This document shows, piece after piece, positions 20,760 through 30,900 of a stretch of 38,494 nt of DNA. The notes below the pieces were generated by a model that saw nothing but the letters and a program-made list of their open reading frames with translations, had not been told where the DNA came from and ran no database searches. Every line of letters begins with the position of its first letter. The stretch's first letter is position 1. The position numbers and the translations under genes are program-made. The stretch is from Trichomonas tenax (lineage: Eukaryota > Parabasalia > Trichomonadida > Trichomonadidae): the NCBI GenBank assembly GCA_023091735.1, contig JALKBU010000464.1, positions 1 through 38,494 on the forward strand, written 5' to 3'.

Positions 20760-21491
20760 TCATTGTCTCAAACCAGATTTTTGGTCAAAGGATACAATGG
20801 ATTGCTCAGGTTGGAGGAGTTCGTTAAGAGGCAACTGGAAGCGTACAGCACGCTTTGTTTTACCCTGACGATCGTATTCGATAGTAAAGAGTTTCCACTC
20901 TTTATCGTATCCAATGCATTTGCACGGTCTCCACGTTATGCCGCTATTTGCGTCTTGGAACTTTGAGAAGGCTTCTGGGTGCTTTAGAAGCTCTTCTATT
21001 GAATATTCAGCGTAATTCATGTAGTTAAAGACTTCGAGAGGAAGAATTGTATCGTGTCTATCGATTGTTGCTGTCTTTAAAGGCGGAAGAGGGTTGAATT
21101 GATTTTTATTTCTTGCGCTTCTAAAGAGTGAGAGCTCAGGATTCGTCATGCCCAACCTTCTACTTGTTCCTCTTGTCGAAGCAAGACTTATTGGGTCCTC
21201 AATTATATGTTTTGGCGGCTTTATATGAACTGAAGCCTTATTTGTTCCATCACTGCTCTTCTTTACACGACGAGGTGATTTCTGTACTCTTGTTGTTTCC
21301 GGTGGTTGTTTTATTTCCTCGAAAAGCGGCTCCGTTGCGATTGGCGCTAACGCCCAATCACTTAGAGCCGGAACTGTTGGGTTTTCTTCAGCGAATTTTG
21401 TTGCTATGCGCTTGAAGTGATCCTTCTTTTCTTTTAGAGCCTTCTCCTGATTAAGGATCCTTCTGTGGCGGCCCGAAAAGCGATCAGTCAT
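20760..21491 (-). CDS. Small basic protein resembling the N-terminal module of axonemal dynein heavy chains
   Basis: A 243-residue protein. The first two thirds are basic and low in order (RFSGRHRRILNQEKALKEKK, KSPRRVKKSS). The last third reads LPLEVFNYMNYAEYSIEELL, then WRPCKCIGYDKEWKLFTIEY, GKTKRAVRFQLPL. A similar line, a PxExFDD segment followed by a small beta barrel with a W-x-PC-x-V-x-x-YD core and a basic R-x-L-x-F strand, occurs near the N terminus of inner-arm axonemal dynein heavy chains, so the protein may be an axonemal component or a detached dynein piece. The frame opens 10 codons upstream (ATG at 21521), but an Inr match lies between the two ATGs, so the second ATG at 21491 is the likely start with a 19-nt leader. 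Confidence 0.6.
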   Translation of the reverse strand: MTDRFSGRHRRILNQEKALKEKKDHFKRIATKFAEENPTVPALSDWALAPIATEPLFEEIKQPPETTRVQKSPRRVKKSSDGTNKASVHIKPPKHIIEDPISLASTRGTSRRLGMTNPELSLFRSARNKNQFNPLPPLKTATIDRHDTILPLEVFNYMNYAEYSIEELLKHPEAFSKFQDANSGITWRPCKCIGYDKEWKLFTIEYDRQGKTKRAVRFQLPLNELLQPEQSIVSFDQKSGLRQ

Positions 21492-21504
21492 TAAATAAAA
21501 CTTT

Positions 21505-21512
21505 GAATGTGA
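21505..21512 (-). promoter_or_regulatory. Initiator match that decides the start codon
   Basis: TCACATTC on the minus strand fits TCA(+1)Y(T/A), with +1 at 21510. It lies downstream of the first in-frame ATG (21521) and 19 nt upstream of the second (21491), which favours the shorter protein. Confidence 0.45.
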
Positions 21513-21521
21513 AAATATCAT

Positions 21522-22931
21522 TTTTAGAATATATACATTGCAAATATATACTAAAATCGAGGTTTCATTTTGGCTGATGTAAGAGATTGTCGATTATTTT
21601 GCCCTCAAAATTCTTTAATATTCTGTATTGAAAAGTCACAAATAAGGTTAATTGTCAAAACTCTATAAATCAACAAAAACATGTTTATTAAGGTGTCAAG
21701 ACATTTTAATAACTATGCCTTAAATATTAATGTCAAATTAAATGTCAAAAATATAAAAACTCTTCATATTAATAATATAAAATATATATAATATGGACAA
21801 TCTATATTCGAAATTTTGATGTCAGATTAAGTTCTTAAAAATGTATTGCTAAAGCATTTGCAATTCTTCAAGGGTTTCAACTGATTCACTGCTAATGTTT
21901 AAGATATAGCTAATAATTCTGATATGATCAATATGGAATAATAGAAGTTACGCTTGATAATATTATTAAAAGTCAATATCAATTAACAAATCTATTTATA
22001 ACATAAAATCTATCTCTCATAGTAATTGATCCATGTACGTAATTAAATACATAAGTCATTTTATTATTTTATCATAAATAGCATGGTGATTGATAATTTT
22101 ATCATTAATGAATGAAGTATATTGTTCTACATTGCTAATTTATTAGACACTATAACAGTATAAACTTGTTTCAAGTGTGATAAAGTCATAACAAAGGTAA
22201 TTTGCGTGAATTCGATGCAATCTACCTTTATTTTGTGTTCATGCTTCATCAATGTAAAGAATGCATCTCTTATATAATTCCATTCATACTACTAATGCAT
22301 CGACTACGTTATATATATAACCATAGTTGATATCAAATGAAGATCAATAAAAATCATTCTTAGATATCTTTATGGTATCACAATAAATATCTCTCACGAA
22401 TATATTACTAAAATATTACCACGATGTAAATAATTCATATAATTTGGACAACAATTAATTTGATGAATGGAATTGGTCAATCATGTATCAGCCAGTATTG
22501 ATTTTATATCAATGGAAATTAATCTGTTATTATGCAATTCGCTGAAATCAATTTTTGAACTTTAACAAATTCAATAATCGAAAAAATGATATCGCAACTA
22601 TGTCTTTATTCTTCTTATATGGACTAAGTAATTGTTTTGTGATGTTTACAATGAGACAAAAAACATAAATTTGTTTTTCACACGAAAATATTTTCGATAT
22701 AAAACTAATATCAATAATTATAAGCTATAAGTCATAAATTTAGATTGTATAAGAGATGCATATAACGAATATCATAATCCCGAGGCCTATCATCGAACAT
22801 CAATATCGGCTATTCAAAAATCACTTTTTAATTGAAAGTAGAGATCTTCATAGCCTAAAAGATCCAAAAATCATTTAAAAATAGAAAAAAGACGGTGTTG
22901 ATGATAGCGGTTTCGTACCTGTCAGTTTTAT
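21522..22931. other. AT-rich divergent intergenic region, 1.4 kb
   Basis: No gene seen. Several ATGTCAAA words near 21650-21750 (for example AATGTCAAATTAAATGTCAAAAATAT) resemble the dispersed TTTACATGTCA motif. Promoters of the dynein-like module and of the sigma-subunit gene lie at its two ends. Confidence 0.5.
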
Positions 22932-22940
22932 GTCACTTTT
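22932..22940 (+). promoter_or_regulatory. Initiator match GTCACTTTT for the sigma-subunit gene
   Basis: TCACTTTT with +1 at 22935 gives an 18-nt leader to the ATG at 22953, close to the textbook trichomonad arrangement. Confidence 0.6.
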
Positions 22941-22952
22941 TTAGAAACAAGG

Positions 22953-23378
22953 ATGATTAAATTCTTCTTGATTGTCAATCGCTACGGCCAGACACGCCTT
23001 GCACAATACTATGGCGAACGCCCGTCCATTGAGGAGAGGCAGAAACTCGAAAGTGAAATCATCCGTCAGTGCGTTTCTAGAAATGAGCAAATGTCTTTCA
23101 CCTTCCACCACGAGAACTTGAAGATCGTCTACAAGAGATACCTCGCTATCTACTGCATCGCCGCTGTCGAGGAAGACTCAAACGAGGTCGCGGTCGTCTC
23201 TTTCTTCGATTTCTTCTTCCAGACACTCAAGGAGTACTTCGGAGATATCACTGAATTCCATATTCTCTATAACCTCCCACAGGCTTACACAGCTCTCAAC
23301 GAGATCATCGTTGATGGTCAGATCGTCGAGACTTCAAAGCAAAAGGTTGTAACAATGCTTAACTCAATCTATGTTTAA
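22953..23378 (+). CDS. Clathrin-adaptor (AP) complex sigma subunit, AP-4-like
   Basis: A 141-residue longin-fold small subunit of a heterotetrameric adaptor complex, which selects cargo at the trans-Golgi or endosomes (or at the plasma membrane for AP-2). The opening MIKFFLIVNRYGQTRLAQYY is the sigma signature; then come KIVYKRYLAIYCIAAV, FFDFFFQTLKEYFGDITEFHILYNL and a C-terminal DGQIVETSKQKVVTML, all in the canonical places. Length is that of AP sigmas. The N terminus (MIKFFLxVN) is most like the sigma of AP-4, while other features also fit AP-1 to AP-3, so the exact complex is uncertain. G+C-rich codons (GTC, ATC, CTC) suggest good expression. The start has a well-placed Inr. Confidence 0.93.
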   Translation: MIKFFLIVNRYGQTRLAQYYGERPSIEERQKLESEIIRQCVSRNEQMSFTFHHENLKIVYKRYLAIYCIAAVEEDSNEVAVVSFFDFFFQTLKEYFGDITEFHILYNLPQAYTALNEIIVDGQIVETSKQKVVTMLNSIYV

Positions 23379-23799
23379 ACAACCTCAAAATTTAATTACA
23401 AATTTGTCAGATTTGCATTTTTCGAGTTAAAACTACTATTTACTTGATTTCGACCCCCTCATAAATCTCTTACATATATTTAAATGCAAAGTCAAAGCTT
23501 TTATTTTTTTGAACTTTCTCTAATCATCGAAAGAAAAATGTATTATTTCAGCATTATTAATATTTTCGATTAAATATCAGTGAATACATATAGGTTCACT
23601 TTTCTAAATATATCAGTGTTCAAATATGGTTTCTGCATTCAAAAATGTTCAATTATTCAGTTCTCGTACTCTTACATGTTAGTAAAGTCTATCAATGAAA
23701 AATGCCCACATAAGCTTTAGAATACAAATAGATATGATCATTAAAATCAACTCGGAAACTCAAAAAATCGATTTAAATTCAACCTGACAATAGACAAAT
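23379..23799. other. Intergenic region upstream of the Rab gene, proximal to the sigma stop
   Basis: Starts with TTTAAAC right at the sigma stop (a TAAA polyadenylation-type signal overlapping the stop codon, as in trichomonads). Contains CGACCCCCTCATAAATCTC at about 23450. No gene seen. Confidence 0.4.
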
Positions 23800-23925
23800 T
23801 TTACATGACATAAAATATTTGTCTACAATGTGATTTACATGACAGTGACAATAAAATGTTTTTACTTGACAAAATTCGACTATCAATATAAAATTTACGT
23901 GTCAGTAATATGAATTTACATGTCA
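23800..23925 (+). promoter_or_regulatory. Five copies of TTTAC(A/T/G)TG(A/T)CA upstream of the Rab gene
   Basis: Copies begin at 23800, 23834, 23861, 23894 and 23915: TTTACATGACA twice, then TTTACTTGACA, TTTACGTGTCA and TTTACATGTCA. All five are on the same strand, spaced 21-34 bp apart, and the last ends 61 bp before the ATG at 23987. This looks like a cluster of binding sites. The motif also occurs near the RING gene (14903-14913) and upstream of the BEACH gene (31814-31843). Confidence 0.5.
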
Positions 23926-23971
23926 ATAAAATATAAGATACATAAAAGAGGATCTGCTCCCAGCCGCCCCC

Positions 23972-23977
23972 TCACAA
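23972..23977 (+). promoter_or_regulatory. Initiator match for the Rab gene
   Basis: TCACAA with +1 at 23974 gives a 13-nt leader before the ATG at 23987. Confidence 0.45.
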
Positions 23978-23986
23978 AAATAATCG

Positions 23987-24601
23987 ATGTCTGTTCTTCC
24001 CACGACGTACAAAATCATATTCATCGGCAACAGCGGCGTCGGGAAGACTTCCATCATCAGGAGGAAGAAGGACAACGTCTTCCAGCTCATTGTCGACCCG
24101 ACCGTCGGAACTGGAAGAACTACGATTGAGGTCGAAGTCGAGGATACGAAGGCTGAGCTCTGCCTGTGGGATACCGCGGGACAGGAGAAGTACGCGCAGC
24201 TTCTTCCTCTGTTCGTGAAGGATACTGACGTCGCTGTTGTCGTCGCTTCATACACAGACTACCAATCAATAGAGAAAATAGACGAGTGGATCAGTTTGCT
24301 GCACAAGAACAACGAGAATCCTGAACTTGTGATCGTTATAAACAAAACAGATATGGCAAATTCGCTTTCAGAAGATCCGGACGTGATTGGATCGCGACTT
24401 GGTCAGAAATACACCAACATTTTCTTCACTTCAGCTAAAACTGGATCTGGAATCGATGATTTATTCGAAAAAATCAGTTATTTAGTTGTTAAATCTCCAA
24501 AGCAAGAGGATGAACAGACTCCAAAGGAAGAGCCTAAGTCAAAATCGAAAAAGAAGAATGAAAACAACAAAAAAGAAAAAGAGGGAAATTGCTATATTTG
24601 A
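23987..24601 (+). CDS. Rab-family small GTPase with a non-standard C terminus
   Basis: A 204-residue small GTPase that cycles between GTP and GDP to steer vesicle traffic. All G boxes are present: GNSGVGKT (residues 14-21), DPTVGTG with the switch I Thr, WDTAGQE with Gln66 (61-67), NKTD (119-122) and TSAKTG. After residue 165 the protein becomes a Lys/Glu-rich low-complexity linker (KEEPKSKSKKKNENNKKEKE) ending in GNCYI. The only Cys of the tail is third from the end, which matches neither a CAAX box nor the CC, CXC or CCX endings of Rabs, so normal geranylgeranylation is doubtful although an atypical signal cannot be excluded. Cluster and Inr motifs lie upstream; it converges on the BEACH gene. 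Confidence 0.9.
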   Translation: MSVLPTTYKIIFIGNSGVGKTSIIRRKKDNVFQLIVDPTVGTGRTTIEVEVEDTKAELCLWDTAGQEKYAQLLPLFVKDTDVAVVVASYTDYQSIEKIDEWISLLHKNNENPELVIVINKTDMANSLSEDPDVIGSRLGQKYTNIFFTSAKTGSGIDDLFEKISYLVVKSPKQEDEQTPKEEPKSKSKKKNENNKKEKEGNCYI

Positions 24602-24965
24602 TATTTCTTTATATATCATGGATTTTTGCTTGTATTATAACTTTAAATATTGTTTATGTATTCAAACTCTCTACTCGCACCAAATTATATTTTATATTTT
24701 TTCCAAATACAATATTTACCCATTCATCTATACATAACTCAATTAGAATATTATATCTTTTAATAATTCTTTGCATCTTATGATATTATATTTTTTGAGA
24801 AATGAAAAGTAAAGGTTAATTAAAAAAATATTGTTGAAAATAAAAAGAAGAAGTGGATAAACTGATACGCATTTAATCAATTATCAAATTAATATATTAA
24901 GGGAAGTAATAATATATCATTAGGATAAAGATAAGTAAAAGCGATTCGCACGGCTGCCATGCTAG
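24602..24965. other. Convergent spacer
   Basis: 364 bp of AT-rich sequence between facing stop codons of the Rab and BEACH genes. I see no gene or repeat. Confidence 0.5.
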
Positions 24966-27900
24966 TCAAATCTTTTTTGCAACTGCAGCAGGTTTATTGA
25001 AGTAATTGAAATGTGCTGCATTGTGTCTGCAGTCAGAGCACTTACCACCAGCTAAGCATCCACCGCAGAAGGCTCTACCGCAATCTTTGCAAAGCCAGGC
25101 AGCTTCTTTCTCGCAGCTTGTGCACTTGATGAAGAGACTGACGTCTGCGAATCTTGGGCATTTATGGGCTGTGAATGATGTTGCGCCGCCTTCATTATCG
25201 AGACTGATGACGGCCTTTCCGTGATGGAGTGATGTGACTGACTTGATTGGCGATCCTTCCTTCTGATATGACATTACCTTGTTGATAACATTTGTTGTTG
25301 TCTGATATTCGAATGCTGAAACTTCACCTGTCTGGAAACCAACGATGAATCTTGGATTCTCTTCGAACATTGTTCCTTCTATTGTAGAAACACATGTTGC
25401 TGGAGCTTCAAGCTCACATTCAGCAAGCTGCATTACATCAGCTGTGAAGATTGTTATCTTCTTTTCTGTGATTGATACAAGCAAATCTTCGATAGGCATA
25501 AGAGATAGTGCAATGATTCCTTCTGCAGGTATCTTCTTCGATAAAACTGCAGATGGGATATCGAACAAATAGAGGAACTTTCCGTCTGTTGCAATAAGAG
25601 AGTTAGAACGTGTGTCCAAAGCCATTGATGTCATAACAGCCTGCGGACATGTGATGAGCTTAGATTGCTTCGAGTGATCGAAGTAAACCAAAACTGTGCC
25701 TTGCTGCGTAGCTGCAGCAATGGCTGTGAAATCATCAGCAACAGTGAGAGCTGAAATGTTCTTCAAAGAGTGCTCAACGACGAATTCATTGATGTCGTAG
25801 GCCTTCTCGAGCATGTATTGCTCGCGTGTCAAGAAGACAGCACCGTCCTTATTAGATTTGACGCGTGTTGCCTCTGGCTGTGGAACTAAGACTGTTGTCC
25901 AAATCTCTTCTGAGAACTGTGGCTCTGGAATTTCCTTCTTCTTTATCTCAGAATCGAAAACACGTGTAGAAGCTTGCGGACCAAAGACGGAGTTGATCCA
26001 TTCATGAATGTCGCTTGTTTCGAGCAATCTTCTCATAGCGAGAGCTGCACCAGGGTTCTCCTTGTTATCCAAGAAGTCTCCTGATACATAAAACTCTGGT
26101 GTGAGAGCTATGTTTTCTGCTTTCTCCATTGCGGCCTTTCTTGTCTCTTCGGCTTCTGCACCTGATAAGGACTTGAATGGCTCGTGCTTGGAGAGGATTC
26201 TCTTGACGAACTCAATTCTTGCATCTCTGTCGATTGGATTGCTAGAGAGTGTTCCATCTTCCTTGATAAGCGGGAAGATTGGATAATTGGAAACGTCTGA
26301 GAATGTCTTTCCTGCGTGATAGTTTGCGTAGAAGATCAAATCGAGAGCTGTGATTGAGCCATCAGCATATTCTGTAGCAATCTCAGCAGCTGTCTTAGAA
26401 AGAAGAGCTGGAATAATAACTTTCTCTGGAGATAACTTCTGAACGAATTCATCAGCAAGCTGAGCATGAAGACCAAATGCGAAGTGTCTGCCATCGAACA
26501 AGAAAACATCAACTAAGAAGTTCTCGTTGTATTGTGACTTCTTGACATATGTAATTTCCTTCTTGATGACGTGGAGGGCTGGATTATGGAAGAAGAGCGA
26601 GCTGCGGCCCATTAATGCTGATGTTGAGATGTCAACGAGATTCTTGAGATCATCGTTATGAAGGATTTGGATTCCTTTCTCTACGAGCTTGGAATTGACC
26701 AAAAACACAAATCTGTCTTCAGCGAATGCACCAATGCAAGGTAATTTGTCAGCAGAAATCAAATCTAACTCGATGAACTTGTCTGTTCCGAGGTGCTGTG
26801 TAAGAGTCCTGTTGACACACTGCTCGCCGCCCATGTATGGAGGAAGAATGATGCTTGCGAGCTCCTTGCACTCCATCGGCAATGTGAAGTAATCTCTGAA
26901 GTTGAGATTGACGTTCGCTTCCTTGTTTTCTTTGTCTGTTTGATGTGGAAGAGGCAAAATGTTCTTTGCTGGGAATATTGGCGATGGGGAGTTGGAGATG
27001 ATTTGGCGGCCTGGTTCATTCAAGTTGAAGCACTGAAGAAGGCAGCGTGTCTGGAAAACGTGAGAAATGTTCTCTTCTGCACCAATGCATGTCAAGTTGA
27101 ATCTCGTGGCAAACTGGTTCCTCAACGAAATCCTGTGGAGGAATGCGTTTCCATTTCTTGAGATCTCGAATAAGTTGGAAGGTGTTCTTAATATGAACTG
27201 GATTCTCTTCTGGATGATCTCTTGGTTGAACTTTGAGATTTGAATTAATGTCTCCTGTTTAAGCTTTCCAGCAGACTGAATTCTATCATTAGTCATGAAT
27301 TTCTCGAGATCTTTGTTCACGTATGCTTTCTTGATTGGATTTCCGATTTCTTTCAAGAAAATCTTCTCCTGGTCCTCTGTCATCTTTGATGTGATGAGCT
27401 TCTCGGCCAAAATATCCATGAAGTTCTTCGATTTCTGTGCTTTCTTCCATGCGAGAGGTGTCTGGATGATCTTGATGATGATTCTCGCAGACTGAATAGC
27501 GAGTATACATGCCGTTAGGAAGTTGACTGGCTCTGGTGGGAGATATTCGAACACTAAGTAGCACAATGGCTGCTCGTAGTTCTTCCACCAACCGGCTGTC
27601 ATAACTGTTGCGATGAAGTTGCACAAAACAATCTTTGATGGATCAGAAAGCTTTGGCTTTGTCATGAGGAAGTCGTAGACCAAGAAAATATGCATTTCCT
27701 TGGCAACTGATGATGGAACATCAGCGCCTTGGATTGTGAACTTGATGAGCAAATCCTTGAATAAGTTTGGATCATTGCACTTGAGATTCAACATAACTGA
27801 AGAAATGTCAGCAATTACTCTGCAAATGTCGATTGATCCATCGATGTTCTGTGCAGCTTCATCTTCCTTACGTGGTATTCTTTCTGGCTGTGTCTTGTCA

Positions 27901-30900
27901 ACGACGTAATCATCGATATCCTTGAAATCAGCAGGATTAGAGTACATGATTTTCTCATCTGTGACCGGATCATTGTTGTTATATTCATTCTTATCTTCTG
28001 TTGTAGAGAATGGAATCTTGTTCTTCTCATAGTAGTGGAAACCTGCAGCGCAGATATTTCCAACATACTTATGAAGATCTGGGCAAATGTTGTCTGCAGC
28101 TTTTTCGATAGAATGCAACATTGTCAATACTGTCATAGCGAGTTTGCCCTTGAGATCCTTCTTCAAGAGCTCAGAAGCCAAATCATAAGCAAGAATGACA
28201 ACTTCTGTGCGAGCCAATAAGTCTGGCTTGAAGTCTGCCAATTTCTTAAGGATTTGGTTGTTGATGAGTGAGAAGATGCCGAGCCATATCAATTCCTTGT
28301 CAGCGTAGAAAATTAATGCTGAATGCATCTTGTTCAAGACTTCTTGGCTGTAGAAACCTTGAATGTTGATTGAGTTCCTAACAAAGCCGTTGAAGGCGAA
28401 TGGCGCAATACAAGCAGATAATGTGTCGAATGGTTCTAAGCAATCTTCTGCCTTCTTCGGGAAACCAGCACCGAAAACTCTTCTCATGAGTTCCGTCTGC
28501 AATTCTGTTGTGCGTGGATCATCAGGTGTTTCGACATTGTTGCTGGAAATGAATGGAATACCTCTGATAACATTTAACAAGAATTTGATTGTCTCGTCTG
28601 GCTTCTTCTTCATGATCATTCCAATAGCTTCCAATGTATTCTCTAATCTCGCTCCCGTGATGTTGAAGAACACAAGAGAGTCTGTGAGATATGGAAGAAT
28701 TGAAACAGGATCCTTAAGTTCGCCGTATGTCGAAAGGAACAACTGATGAACCATTTCTGGAGCGTTAACGAAGAAATAGTTCTGGAAGAGCTTTGTAAGC
28801 ATTGGTGATGTTGTTCTGAGCTGCTTCATTGATTCCATGACTGCAATTTGAGCTGTCTGTTCAGTCATCAATTCAGGAACTTGAAGGAAGCAAGCAGAGA
28901 TACCATTGAACAAATCTGTTGTTGTGATAATCTTTGACCTTTCGAGTGAGAAAGCGGCAAGAATGAGTTCAAGGAATTCATCAATATGATTGGAGTTGAA
29001 GCAAGCGGACCAGAATGTATCTGGACCACCGAAAGCAGGAAGATATGAAAGTGGACCAGCATATGGAACATAAACGAATGGACATTCGAGCTTCTTCTGA
29101 ACTTTAGAAGGACCGATTTCCATCTGTTCGTTCAGATACTTTGTTGTCATTGTGATATTGCTCTGATAGAACTCGCCGAGATACCAGTGTCCGTTTGGAG
29201 CTGCATCGCCGCCAAGAGTGATATCTTGTGATTCTGTTTCTAATGTTCTGAGTTCTTCGTTATCGACATAAACGCACATCGCTGGCTTTTCTTCGATTGT
29301 CTTGATCTGGAATGTGATCAAGTACCATGTCTTGAACTTGAGTGGAAGAGCTGACTTATGGAGACAGATGTTACCATTCTCGAAGAAAACAGTAAATCTG
29401 TCATCAATCTTAAACATTGGGCTCTTTCCTTCAAACTTATGAACGAAGACCCAAAAGCTTGTAACACCTTCACAGTGAATCGTATGAGCGAACTTTGGAC
29501 AGTTGTGGTTGAGTTGATAAACGCCTGTGCAAGGTTCCATATTCTGGATCAAATAAGAAATAGACTTCGGTGATGTCATGAACTTTGCAGCAATTTCAGA
29601 GTTCATGTATGTTCTGCTGCTTTCGAAAATGTCTTCTTCAGGTGGTGTGAAGTATAATGGAGCATACTTACCATAAATATATCGGTTGTAAGCATAATCC
29701 AACATCGGCTGAACGTATTTCGCTAATGATGGAATTCTGATGAATTGTGACTTCGGAAGTGCATCTCTCTGCTTTATCTTGCACATGCAGTGTGTGATTT
29801 TATCCTTAGGAATGTGCGAGAAGTCTGTTCTTGAGATATACTCATCAACTAAATTGTAAGGTTCTTCCCTAACAAATGAGCAAATAATGTCGAGTGTTGA
29901 TGGACATGTTAAGTGTCTTGTAAGCTTATCAAGACCCCCTGTTTCGCAGAAAACATGTGCGAAGTCGAGAGAAATGTCGCCGTACTCTGCGAGTAAATCA
30001 ATAACTGCAACATTTAACACATCTCTGTCGAAGTATTTCTTGATTGTTTCGATATAAATATGTGGATCAAATTGCGGTAAAACAATTTTAACGATTTCTT
30101 GTGGATGTGTTGACTCTTCAAGTGTTCCTTCGAGAATTTTTTCGAGGAATAGGTTGATGTTTTCCCACTCTGGATCTAAATGTGTGAAAATTGCCGCGAT
30201 GATATTAAATGTATGAAGATCTTTGATTATAGCTGAAACTAATGGATCATAACTTACGGAATCGATAACAGCAACAAGTTCCTTGTATCCTTTTGGTCCC
30301 CATGTTGCGCCAACAATCATTTCGCATAATGCTTGTGTGTTGATGTTCTTTTCCCAGAATGGATACGACTCCATGAATATGATGACTCTCTCCTTTAAGT
30401 TGTGGCTCTTTGCGATTTCGTAGTATTTAGCTTGTGTCGGAAACGGCATTTGTGGCAAAACTCTCGTGAAAGGAAGGAGATTTACCTTTTTAGCTCTTGG
30501 ATGTGATCTAACGAAGTAAAGTGTGTCAATTGCAGTGCACAACTGTCTAACAGTAGCCTGTTTGTAATATGTAACGAATTGGAACTTTTGCCATGAAAGA
30601 TTTTGGTCGAGAGATCGTGTGATCAAAAAACCTGAGAACCACTCATAAGAAACAATTGATTGGAGTCTTGGCTCTAAGAGATTGAAAATTCTGCCTAAAT
30701 ATTGTTCAGCAGACATATTTGCAATCAAGCTGCCAACGAGATGGAGGCCGATAGGAAGCATTTCTTCCGGCACTTGGTCGTTGTTAATTTGAACAATAAC
30801 ATGATCCAAAAATTCACGAATTTGGAGGAGAATTAAATCTGTCTGCTTGAAAGCGGACTCAATAAACATTTCAGCAATCTTCTTATTAACTTTGCTTTCT

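Noticed and set aside
26793..27161. Frames of 100 codons and more opposite or within the BEACH gene
   Set aside because: Shadows caused by the high coding G+C; none has a motif or a placed Inr.
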